A program made the position numbers and the translations under genes. A stretch of 64,000 nucleotides of DNA from Kryptolebias marmoratus. Its lineage: Eukaryota > Chordata > Actinopteri > Cyprinodontiformes > Rivulidae. The stretch is from assembly GCF_001649575.2 (NCBI RefSeq), contig NC_051441.1, positions 16,895,428 through 16,959,427 on the forward strand, written 5' to 3'. This document shows, in pieces, positions 1-9,700 of the stretch (its first letter is position 1; every line of letters begins with the position of its first letter). Below the pieces are notes generated by a model. The model was not told the DNA's origin. It searched no databases and was given only the letters and a program-made list of their open reading frames with translations.

Positions 1-167
1 TCTGGTGTGGTTGAGCCTGCAGACAGATACAGTGCATCGAGTCGAATGCAGGCTGTAGTTTATAAAGCACAAAGTGTAGGTTTGTTTCGCTGCAGACGTG
101 ACGCCACAGCGCTGCGTCTGCCCGACTGAGTTTGGAGGCTGAGCTTCTTCTCTCGCTCGCTGTGCAG

Positions 168-329
168 GAAAAGCAGCTGGCCTGCGAGCGATACGCCGAG
201 GTGCACGGCGAGCTGAATGGGATGAAGGGCCGAACCGAGCGGGAGATTCAGAGTCTGAAGGAGCACCTGAGGCTGGCCATGGCTGCCCTGCAGGAGGGAC
301 AGAAACTGGGGAACAGCCTGGACCACTGA
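168..329 (+). CDS. Last coding exon of an unrecognised coiled-coil protein (gene enters from the left)
   Basis: A pyrimidine-rich tract ending in AG at 166-167 is followed by 53 in-frame codons and a TGA at 327-329. The peptide is charged, helical and leucine-spaced (EREIQSLKEHLRLAMAALQE at its centre), which looks like the end of a coiled coil. It has no signal peptide, membrane segment or enzyme motif. The exon enters in phase 0, so the upstream part of the gene lies outside the window. I do not recognise the protein with confidence. The C-terminal coiled coil of a TRIOBP/MPRIP-type actin regulator is one idea, because TRIOBP is on human chromosome 22 like the next gene, but this is a guess. 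The downstream 3' UTR with polyadenylation signals supports a true gene end. Confidence 0.7.
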   Translation, partial: EKQLACERYAEVHGELNGMKGRTEREIQSLKEHLRLAMAALQEGQKLGNSLDH

Positions 330-1129
330 GAAGCTGCTGCTGGTACTAATGCTGTGATACGTGGGGATCAGCGTCGCCATCTTACAGGCTAAGAAATCTG
401 AAGATCTGAAGAAACTTTTTTTTTTTCCTTCAGGTTTTGTATTTGACATTCATCAGTCGCTGTGGTGACAGAGTCAGAGATATTTGTACAGAACCTGTTC
501 TGTTTCAGGATCTTATTGACTTGGCTTTAAATAGTTCTGCCAATGAGAAGCCAATAGTTTTTTTAATTACACTGGGCCTTATGTGATGTATTAAAGTGCA
601 ATTTTTCCATTTTGTTTTGCTTTTGGGAGCGCAAGCTAGTATAAATACGCATTTGGTCTCAAAACTGGAACATCTGTTTAGGTTGGTTTTCTTCAGAAGC
701 GTTGTAGATAAAAACTTCATACTGTATCAGCTTTTTTTTTCTTTTTTTTTGTTTTAGATCTGCTGTTAGGAAAGTGTCACACATTTCTAAAGAATTGGGA
801 GCTTTAATATTTACTGTAATTATTTTTCTACGAACCCTTGCATTAATTTCTGTTCATAGATACATTGGGATTCAAACAGGACGATGCAGCACGGTGTCTG
901 AAGCAGAGCCAACGGGGGGGAAATTGGTTTCTGATTGAGCAGAAGCAGATCCAGACTTGTTGTATCTGTGGTTGCTTGTTAAAGCCGTTAGTTTCTGTAT
1001 TTTCAACACATGGATGAGGACTCAAGTTTCCCGTCTCTCCTGATCCCTTATCGGCATATTCTGCCTGTGCCAGCACCACGACAAATGGCAGGTGTTGCAT
1101 CAATGAGCCAATAGTTTTGTTTTTTTAAA

Positions 1130-1160
<31 letters not shown>

Positions 1161-1330
1161 TTTCTTACTGATTTAAAAAAGTATTGTGACAAAATAATTT
1201 AACTACTTCCTTTTTAAAAAGCATTTTTTCATATTTAATGTATTATAGAGCCTATATGGTCTTTGTAAATTACTCATTTTTGCAATCAATAAAGTGACTT
1301 CAGCAGAATAAAATCTGTGTTGTACATTTG
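330..1330 (+). other. 3' UTR of the coiled-coil gene with polyadenylation signals
   Basis: About 1 kb of AT-rich sequence follows the stop codon without further exon-like reading frames. Two AATAAA hexamers close together at 1288-1293 and 1307-1312 are the likely main poly(A) signals. A third AATAAA at 1814-1819 could serve a longer transcript. A (TA)n run at 1131-1155 lies inside the UTR. Confidence 0.6.
1131..1155. repeat. (TA)n microsatellite
   Basis: About 12 uninterrupted TA units in the 3' UTR of the first gene. Confidence 0.95.
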
Positions 1331-1585
1331 GACTATAAGAACAGTTGTGCTTGTTTCTTCATCATTTGGAGGACGTTATATAATGATGGTTTGTGTAGAA
1401 GCTCTGGAGATGCAAACATCAGCCTTTCTATATTAACAAAAGTCACTGTTATGTGCAATATTTCTATCCTATAAGTGCAATCTTCTTTGCATAGGTGTGT
1501 ATGTATTTCTAGTGGGGTTTTGTGTATTCATGTAATTTTGTTTCTATGCATTGCACCTTAAGAGAAACGTCTACAGTTTTGTTGT

Positions 1586-1748
1586 CCAATCCTGATCCTG
1601 GAGGGCGACCTTCCTACATGTTTTAGTTGTTTCCCTGCTCTTCAAATTATCCAAAAGCCTGTTAATCACTCATTCATTCAAATCAGGCGTGTCAAAGCAG
1701 AGAAACATCTAAAACGTGCAAGAAAGTGGCCCTCCAGGACCAGGATTG
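1586..1748. mobile_element. 163-bp foldback MITE-like element
   Basis: The two ends are inverted copies of each other: the left end begins CCAATCCTGATCCTGGAGGG, and the reverse complement of the right end reads CAATCCTGGTCCTGGAGGGC. The inverted similarity continues inward (ATGTTTTAG on the left, CTAAAACGT on the right). There is no coding capacity. This 'fold-back' layout with conserved ends is typical of small non-autonomous DNA transposons common in fish genomes. The superfamily is not assigned. Confidence 0.7.
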
Positions 1749-1854
1749 AACACCACCCTTACAAAGTTAAATCTATTTTAATCTAATGCAGCAGTGTGCA
1801 GTACATACTGTTCAATAAAGTTTTTCTCCAAATTGACTCCAAGAAATAAGAAAA

Positions 1855-1919
1855 ATGCTTAAAATTGTTAAGCACTTTGGTGCAACTGTTGCACCAAAGT
1901 GCTTAACAATTTTAAGCAT
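1855..1919. repeat. 65-bp perfect palindrome (32-bp arms, 1-nt centre)
   Basis: The 32 bases at 1855-1886 are the exact reverse complement of 1888-1919, with a single T at 1887 between them. No mismatch was found on reading both arms base by base. It lies 36 bp after an AATAAA (1814-1819) and 142 bp before the NDUFA6 start codon. A 1-nt centre cannot form a microRNA-type loop. It could extrude as a cruciform, act in 3'-end formation or be a recent fold-back duplication; none of these roles is shown. Confidence 0.95.
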
Positions 1920-1985
1920 GCACTGCAACAGCTTTAAATGTTAAGTAGGTTTTCTGCATTTTTTGCCAGTGTTGAGTTTGTTTGG

Positions 1986-2000
1986 CCACTAGGGGGCAGC
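1986..2000 (+). promoter_or_regulatory. CTCF-like site in the NDUFA6 promoter
   Basis: CCACTAGGGGGCAGC matches the core CTCF consensus at every informative position. It lies about 60 bp upstream of the NDUFA6 start codon. Binding is inferred from the motif only. Confidence 0.6.
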
Positions 2001-2025
2001 AGAGGTTGTTTTTCTTTTACCCAAG

Positions 2026-2034
2026 CCGGAAGTG
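2026..2034 (+). promoter_or_regulatory. ETS/GABP (NRF-2) site, NDUFA6 promoter
   Basis: CCGGAAGTG, the classic GABP/ETS core, lies 27 bp upstream of the NDUFA6 ATG. GABP sites are common in promoters of respiratory-chain genes. No TATA box is seen. Confidence 0.6.
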
Positions 2035-2060
2035 CTTCAACGGCTCCAGCTTCAGCAGTC

Positions 2061-3524
2061 ATGGCGTCCACGGCTGCGACCCGCACGGCAGCTGGTGCTG
2101 CTAAAGTAGTAAAGCCCATATTTAGCCGTGATTTGAACGAGGCTAAGCGCCGGGTCCGAGAGCTGTACCGAGCCTGGTACCGGGAGGTGCCGAGCGCAGG
2201 TAAGAGGCGCCGAACGGTGCGTTTGAGAAGCGACTCCAGCGTCAAGGTCGACTCTCCGGAGCTCTTAGCTGAGGTTAGCTGCTGGAAAACAGAAACATAG
2301 CCAGGGCAATATTCACCGACGGAATGTTTCCTAGTGTTTGTTAGAAATGTTGGCGTCTAATCGATGTAAATACACAGGAAACCATGACCAGTAATCATGT
2401 CTGTATCAGTTACCTTCTGTAGTGCGGGTTTGTTTATCAATTTTACATAGGATAATTGAACGCATCAAAATGGTTGTCAAATAACGTCGAATTTCGTTTT
2501 TTTTTTTTAGTTGTTTTTACGAGATTATTCATTCAGAGCTTAAACTATGACCTGCACTGACTCGTGTCTAATATGTTTGTATTTGTCTCCAGAGGTACAA
2601 ACAATATTTACTGTTTTGGGAACTGTACGTATAGTTTTGTTGTTAATATTGTGACCAAGAGTCCTCAGTACGTGCTGGTTATTTATATTAAGCCTTTTCA
2701 AATTAATTAGAAATCTCATTATGTTCGGCTTTTTGTCAAATATATTCTCAGACTCAACCACATTTTCAACTAATAATAATAATAATTTGTTGATCAAGTT
2801 GTTCTTTCTCAGTCACGTCTTTTGTTGACATTAAGTCAAAACAGAAGAATGGCCCAGCTTGATTTTAATTATATATGCAGGAAAAGAAACTATTAGGTCA
2901 ATATTACTTTTACTTGACTACTTGAACCATAGGTTTACTATCAGGTAATTGCAGCTGTTGTTGTTCCCTTGCTCAAGATGACTGTGATCTCTTGGATGAG
3001 GTTAATGTTAATCTGTGATGAACCAAGCGTAACTCTGCCTGCCTGTCTGTCTGTCTGCAGTGGCACTGTTTCAGCTGGACATCTCCACACAACAGGGAAG
3101 AGATAAAGTGCGGGAGATGTTTGACAAGAACAAGCACGTCACCGACCCTCGCGTGATCGACTTCCTCGTTGTTAAGGTAAACGACAACCTGCCACCAATC
3201 ATTTAGAAATGATTGGTGCCAACTCTTGGATTGTTTTTACTCTCGGGACAGTTGTTTTTTTGTTGCTAAGTTCTCGATCCAGGTTCTGTTGGATCTCCTG
3301 GTAGTAGAGTTTTAATGCAGATGTCCAGTGTTTTGTCAGAGTGGCGTCAGACCTTGTTGTCCCACAGCGTACTGAGTTGTCTTCGATTGCAGGGTAAAAT
3401 GGAACTTGAGGAAACGATCAACGTCTGGAAGCAGAAGACCCACTTGATGCGTTTTTTCCACGAGACTGAAGAACCTCAGCCGACTGACTTCCTGTCCAAA
3501 TTCTACAAGGGTCACGACCCATGA
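2061..3524 (+). CDS. ndufa6: NADH:ubiquinone oxidoreductase subunit A6 (complex I LYR protein)
   Basis: Three coding exons, 2061-2199, 3061-3176 and 3393-3524, join in consistent phase to give 128 residues, the same length as the human protein. NDUFA6 is an accessory subunit of mitochondrial complex I in the inner membrane; it belongs to the LYR family and binds the mitochondrial acyl carrier protein. The LYR tripeptide is at residues 35-37 within [15 protein letters not shown]. Other conserved blocks are KPIFSRD near the start, DKVREMF and [10 protein letters not shown] in exon 2, and MRFFHETE with the C-terminal [11 protein letters not shown] in exon 3. An upstream in-frame ATG exists at 1938, but the ATG at 2061 gives the family-typical N-terminus. 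The gene is convergent with SMDT1. No clear poly(A) hexamer was found in the first 500 bp after the stop. Confidence 0.97.
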
Positions 3525-4942
3525 ACTTTGCAACTGCTCGCTGACCTCTGACCCATTTTTGGATGTCCAGTGTGAAAGATGTTCCTCTTTGATGTAAATA
3601 TATACTTTAACTCTCACGGTAACTGTCATTTGTTCAGGCTCACTTAGATTCATACTTTGTATTTTTAATGATGCTGTTTTTTTTCCTTCCACACACCTTT
3701 AACAAAGACAACATATCCGTATACTCTCTTCAAAGCAGACGCTCTCACATCAGAGCAGTTAAAGAGGTCTATAAGTGGCAGCTGCAGGGGAGACCTTTAA
3801 TTTACTTTGTCTGCAAAACTCACTTTGCATCAGACTACATTTCTTCATATTTTGTTTCCAGTAGGGCAGGCCTGTCCTCTACATGAAGCCTGGAAGACTT
3901 TTAAAAAGAATTTTAAAAGGGCCTCTACCGATTCCCACTGAAGCTCACCGACTGTTGGATTTAGGTGTTATTCCTTTTATTAAGACTGACGTAGTGCATG
4001 CAAATACAGAGTACAACACGAAGAGCTTGTGACGGCACCATCTCTGTCGACAACAGCGAAATCCGCGAAACCGGTTCAGACAGACGCGAATGGCAAACAG
4101 CGGCGGGATCTCTAGGGTCGGATTTATCCACACCTGCAGGTGGCAGTGATTAAAACGGGATCATCTGTGGAGAAAAGAAGAGAGAGGTTACCGTTTGATC
4201 GGGTTCGGAAACGGCTGCAGAGACTTCTTGTGTGTACAGCTGCGTTTTGAGCTAACGGTGCGAGAAATACAAGAGGGATCCAGGATTAAAAAAAGAAAGC
4301 CTCATCAGAGCATCCTGGTTTAATTAGTTTCACGTGAGCAGAGATAGAGGCTAAATCTATTAGCATTAATGTGAGCAACAGTCTATAACTATATTTGTTG
4401 TCTCTGATGCTATTTTAATCACTTTAATTGACAAACACAGTTTTATTGCACAAATCTGTTTGTGGTATTTAACGCTAAATATTCTGTTAAAGACACATTT
4501 AGCATTAGAAAACATAAATTAAGAGTTTAAAAACCGATATAGATCTGGACAATTCCTCACAGTGAAAACACTTTGGGATTAACGTCATGTTTAGTTAATC
4601 CTGAAGAACAGAATAGATCTCTGTGATGCCTAAGAGACTCAAAATGTCTCTTTACTGCTCCGTCCATCTTTCCATTTAACTCTGACAAGTTCCCCAGTCC
4701 CTGCTGCTGCAGAACACCACCGCAGCATGATGCTGACACCACCGTGCTTCACTGTAGGGGGGGTGTTCTCAGGACAGTGTTGTGTCTTTTGATTTCTTTG
4801 TTAAGTGATGGCTTTTTTTCCTGGTTGCAAAGCAACAAAACGGAGTGCAGGTAAAGGCATGACCCCACTGTGCCGGTTTAATTAAGCCCCACCCCCTTCC
4901 CAGGTGTTGTTACCTGATATCCCGGAGCCCCCCTCGGACTCC
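3525..4942. other. Convergent intergenic region / 3' UTRs of NDUFA6 and SMDT1
   Basis: No coding exon was found. It holds the 3' UTRs of the two converging genes. TTTATT at 4442-4447 and 3976-3981 gives AATAAA on the minus strand and is a candidate SMDT1 poly(A) signal. A Tc1 transposase fragment lies at about 4560-4790. Confidence 0.6.
4560..4790 (-). mobile_element. Tc1-type transposase fragment
   Basis: Read on the minus strand, the segment encodes [11 protein letters not shown] followed by [12 protein letters not shown]. This resembles the catalytic-core block (VKHGGGS-IM/VW---AAGTG-L) of fish Tc1 transposases. The frame is then broken by a stop. The fragment is short and decayed, with no terminal repeats seen, and it may lie in the SMDT1 3' UTR. 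Confidence 0.6.
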
Positions 4943-5401
4943 TCAGTCATCGTCGTCGTCCTCAGGAACAAAGATGTCGTGTTCCTCCAGCAGCGCCGCG
5001 AAGTTCTTACTGATCCGAGTGCCCACGTACAGGAAGGGAACCACGACCACGGCGATCCGGATCAGCCCGAACGGGGTCTGCTCCCAGAAACAACTGTTAG
5101 TTTGTGTCAAGTTTCCACCTCACAATAGCCCTAAGATGGACTTCAGTTGAACGCGCACATATTTCTTCTTCTATCGCGCTAAACGCCACAACTGGGCTTT
5201 CACTGAACGCCATATTTTATTTAAGGACTCGGACGAGCTCACCTTCTTGGGTTTGGGTAGGATGGCGCCGGTGGAGGAGCTCACGGCCGCCCGGCTAGGT
5301 GTAACGGTCCTCCCCGACCCCGAGGAGGGGCCCGGAGGGGAGGAGCGGGCGTTCCTGACGGCCGACAGCCTGACCAGGCGACCGAAGAAGGCGGAAGCCA
5401 T
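4943..5401 (-). CDS. smdt1: Essential MCU regulator EMRE
   Basis: Two coding exons, 5243-5401 (53 codons) and 4943-5077 (44 codons plus stop), give 97 residues; human is 107. EMRE is a single-pass inner-membrane protein that links the MCU calcium channel to its MICU gatekeepers and is needed for uniporter activity in metazoans. Exon 1 encodes a mitochondrial-type N-terminus rich in Arg, Ser and Ala and ends GAILPKPKK. Exon 2 encodes the membrane helix (FGLIRIAVVVVPFLYVGTRI, residues 56-75), then SKNFAALLEEHDIFVPE and five terminal Asp residues, the aspartate-rich tail that names the gene. Human SMDT1 also neighbours NDUFA6. The variable N-terminal part is shorter than in human, which is normal for a transit peptide. 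Confidence 0.97.
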
Positions 5402-6791
5402 GTTTACAGCGTCTGGTGCGGGGGCCGGGTTGCCAGATAGGAAATGACGAAATATCGGACTGTCCCTTTAAAAACTATCGTCGGAGGCTCAACGGGGGGG
5501 GCATTTCGGGTGATATTTCTGGTGTTCACGTCAATAAAAATGAGGGTTTCTTTCGGTGCACGTAGCTAACAAAATCATCGTATATTTCGGCATTTTTTCA
5601 AATGATCGCATATCGTAAAAAACTACTGTATGAATACGACAATTATCGTGTATCTGGCAACACGGGTTAAACGTTATCACGATGACGGCCGCAGCAGCGC
5701 CATCTGGCGGTTATGTGGCGGAACAGCGCCTACTTTTCCAGGTTGTGTTCAAACAACACAGTGAAAAAGAAGGTGTTTGAAACAATTTACTTGCATTATA
5801 TGGGATTCCACCATACAGTTAAATAAAATACAACAATATTCAATCATACAATCCCTGAAAAACCCTAGCATGTCAGACAAGAAAAAAACCTTAAACCAAT
5901 AAAAACTGTACAGCAATAAATATTTACAAACTCTCTTCGTTACTTTTCTTAGTGCTGATAAAAAAAATAAACTTAGCAGCTTTATGACAACATGTGACCA
6001 GCAGGAATGAAAACGGTGACCTCAGAAGACTTATATGCAGAATATTTTATTAATGCATTCACACATTCTTGGATATTGTTGCGCTTCACTGTCAGAAACA
6101 AATATAAACTTCAGGAAAATAAATACAACAAACTTCTTAATGCAGATTCAGTCGTTTAAATAAGCATTTCTACTGTACAAAAAAAAAATGTGACAACGTA
6201 AGAGAAATCTTTTGCTGTTAACAGAAATGGAAAGGTTTGGTGAGTGAATGTAACAGCATGTAAACCGCTGAAAATGAAGTGGAAGTGTCCCCGTAGTGCA
6301 GAATCGTTTGTTCCTCTCAGCTCCTCGCCCCACACTCATCACTAAAAGAAATACAAAACAAAAAGGGTTTAGTTCTCAGATTAGTGCAGCATCCATCATC
6401 TTTCTGCTCTGAAGCTCAACAGTAATTTGGGACTTAAAGCCATAATAATCTAAGCTGATGAAATGTGACGTTTTGATGTATAAAAAGGGTAAAACACAGG
6501 CAGGATATGATGTTCTATTTTCAAGCATCGTTGCTCCTAAAATAAAATAATTTTTTTATGTGTACTCGCTCCTTGCTTGGACATCCGGATTCCCGTAGCA
6601 GATCTTCTTTTATGTTTTTATTGGCAGTTCTTCTCTGGTTTAGTTATCAGAAGGTCAATAAAAATCAACAAGGACCGTTTAATTTATTTTCAAGAACTGC
6701 AGGAGGAATAGCGAATCAAAAAACACGGTGGAAACAGCAGACGACTGGCTGAACAGTAATAATGCTTCTAAAGTCCCGCCTCGTGTGTTTT
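5402..6791. other. Intergenic: SMDT1 promoter side and FAM234B 3' UTR
   Basis: No exon found. It contains the upstream region of SMDT1, a CTCF-like site at 5695-5710 and an AT-rich part to about 6.79 kb that should be the 3' UTR and downstream flank of FAM234B. Confidence 0.55.
5695..5710 (-). promoter_or_regulatory. CTCF-like site
   Basis: The plus strand reads CAGCGCCATCTGGCGG; the reverse complement CCGCCAGATGGCGCTG fits the CTCF core. It lies between the SMDT1 start and the FAM234B 3' end. This is motif evidence only. Confidence 0.5.
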
Positions 6792-9700
6792 TTAAACGAC
6801 CCAATCTGTCCGTTTTACCTGACGCTTGAAGTAGAGACGCCTGAAGAACGTGTTCAACTCAAAGCTTCCAGGTTTAGCGCCTCCCTCCGTCTTGCCGTTT
6901 TCCATCAGCCTGACGATTCTACCACTGCTGATGGCCGCCCGGACGCTGGTGCTCTTCACGATCCGCGCGCCGGGCTTGGAGTCGGGCGTGGGCCGGGATG
7001 ACAAGGTGATGTAGGTGGCGTCCTTCAGATGCTCCTGGTAACTTACTGTCAGGAAGAAAGTGGTCAAGCCCCGGCTTCGAAGCAGACAGCGGTGCAGGAG
7101 TTGACCCTACCTGCAGATGTGACCGCGGTATCCGTTGTGTTGCTGAGCTCCAGCAGGACTGTGGGATAAGCAGGGTGCAACAGGAAGAGCCTTCTGATGA
7201 GGGGCCTCGCTGCCACAACGCCGGGCACCGTCTAAACGGACACATGGACAGTTAAATGGAGTAAAACCTCCCTCAGAGACAGAACTTCTCTTCTTCTTGG
7301 CGGGCAGACTCACAGTGGTCCTGGTAACATTCCTCTGCGCTCTGATTGGATCGCTGGCCCAGAACAAGAAAGCTGACTGCCCGGTTGAGGTGGATATTGC
7401 AGACGTTTCCAAAACAAGGTAGGGACACACAAAATCAGCCGCCCAGAGGACGCTCCCGCTCGCCCCGTTAATGATCTTTGCCTAAGAGACGAAAAGGAGC
7501 ATCAAGGAACCGTGAGTCCAGAACCTAATTCTAACAAGAAAAGAAATAACTGAGCTTCTGTATTAACTTTAAAAAATAAAAAAAGGGTGTTCTACCTGCA
7601 TGATGCCATTTTCTGAATGCTGAACAAAAATATCAAGGATTCTATCATTATTGAAGTGTCCCAGAGCTGGCTGACTAGAAGAAGAATTAAAAAAACGGCA
7701 TTTTAGGCGAACTTTGCATTTTCTCTTACGATATATTCAGCTTTTCCAAAAATCCAAAGTTCTCTCACGTCGAGGCGTTTACCTGTGAATGGGGGCCAGG
7801 TTGAACGCCCACTCTTTGCGCAAGTCCCGCTGTCTGACCACAGACACCATGCTGGCGCCGTACACCAGCACCCAGTCGCTCCTGATGGAGTTCAGGTTGG
7901 AGACCGTGTCCAGGCTGTTGCGGTCGATCCCCCAGTCGGTCACAAGAGGGAGCAAGAACTCCACGCTCTCAGATCCTCTGATTCAGAAAAAGACAAAAGT
8001 AGAAAATTTGGATTTGCTCGAGCATCAGCGCGGCGATAAAGCCACAAAAGGGCGAATGCCTTTGAACGTGTCTGTTAGCAAAATATCTCATGAACCACTG
8101 GACAGATTTTAATGAAACTCAGAAATTAATCATTGGACACACATTTACAACTCATTCATATTTGTGGTTAGTCCAAATCGACCTTAATCAACACAAACAT
8201 GGCTATAACACAGTCAGTTTTACAGATATTGAGCTAAAGTTTTATGTGGTAGTAGCTGAGAGTCATTAACAACAAATACCAACAGATCTTGTGATACTGC
8301 ATGGGATATACAGTCCATAAAAATGCTGTTTTATGTTTTGACCCTAGCAGATCAAAGAGACACAAATGTTAGCTCAGACCAAGCTTTAATCCAACATTTA
8401 AGATTCACTTGTAGTTAATAATTAGTCTCATTTGTACCAGCTGGTTAGTTTGGTATTAAACAGAAAAAGAAGAGGGTGGATAATGGGCTGGCGGACTGAG
8501 GCGTACCTGTGAATGTGTATGACGTTGGAGAAATTGGTTTTATTGAGTCCTTCCCACACCTTATCCTTCCTCCGAAGCGGCTGGGGGATGGCCATGTCTC
8601 CAAAGGCGCACAGGTAGATGTCTTGCAAAGAGATGGCCTGGACGTTACCTGAGGGAGCAGACGTGAACACGAGGAGTTGTAAAAAAAAAAAAAAAAACTG
8701 CTTAAAATGGAAACAAATCTGTTTTAAAGTCCCACTAACTACGCTGGGCTTCAGGATTAGCTGCTCAGTCTGAGTTAAAACTTTGTAGCGACTTTTATCT
8801 GTGACGTGCTGACTGCGGAGGACGAGTCTGAAGTGAAGTTTTAGATTTTCCTCCTTCACCTAGTCCAAACAGGATGTAGAAGGCTCCTTGCTGCGTCTCG
8901 TGCAGCAAAGGCCCGATGAGCTTCCCCTGCCCTGTGAGGTTGGAAGACACGGGACGTCCGAGCAACGCTCCCGTCTGCCCAGAGATCATGATCAGGTACA
9001 AATCCAAAGACTAAAATGGAATACGGAAAAAAAAAAAAAAGTTCAGAGCTTCATACTGTACCATCTTACAGTCACACTACGGTGCTGTTCAGAAGAAGAG
9101 TGTAAAGTTGTTTTTATTTGAGTAGGAAACAGGAGGAGGAAGCGTCACCTCATAAGTAGGCAGAGTGGCGACGAGCAGGTCTGGGACTGAGTCGCCCTCG
9201 ATGTCAGGGAGTAAAACTGCCTGAGACTCAATGTTCTTCAGCGTGACCGTCCACAATCGCTCCCCTAAAGAGTAAAAAAGAAGACTTCTCTCACAACCGG
9301 CTGGTTTAAAGCCTTACATCTGGTCTGAATCATAACCAGTGGCAGCTTTTATTATTTTTAATAAGAGTAAAACATCCGAATGAGCAGATAGCACACCATG
9401 TAGACTAATTACTTCCCTTTATTAATGAGTGATTATTCTCTGGGACTACCCCGTCCTCTACCTGTGGTGCCGTTGACCGCCATGAGGATGGACGACCCGA
9501 TGAGGAGGCAAACGGTCGACGGCTGCGTGCTGTTCCTCAGACCGCACTGGATGTACTTCACAGACTCGGGCATGACTTTCCTCCACAGCAGCTGACCGCT
9601 GACGGCGGACACGGCCACCGCGCTGTAATCTGGGATTAAAACAAAAAAAAGAGAGCACAAGGGATTATAATCATGCAGCAGTTCTAAATGTCTAAGAGGT

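Noticed and set aside
1855..1919. Possible microRNA hairpin
   Set aside because: The arms pair perfectly with a 1-nt loop, which does not fit Drosha/Dicer substrates.
1938..2060. In-frame upstream ATG extending NDUFA6
   Set aside because: The extension is not family-like and would make the protein 41 residues too long; it also covers promoter motifs.
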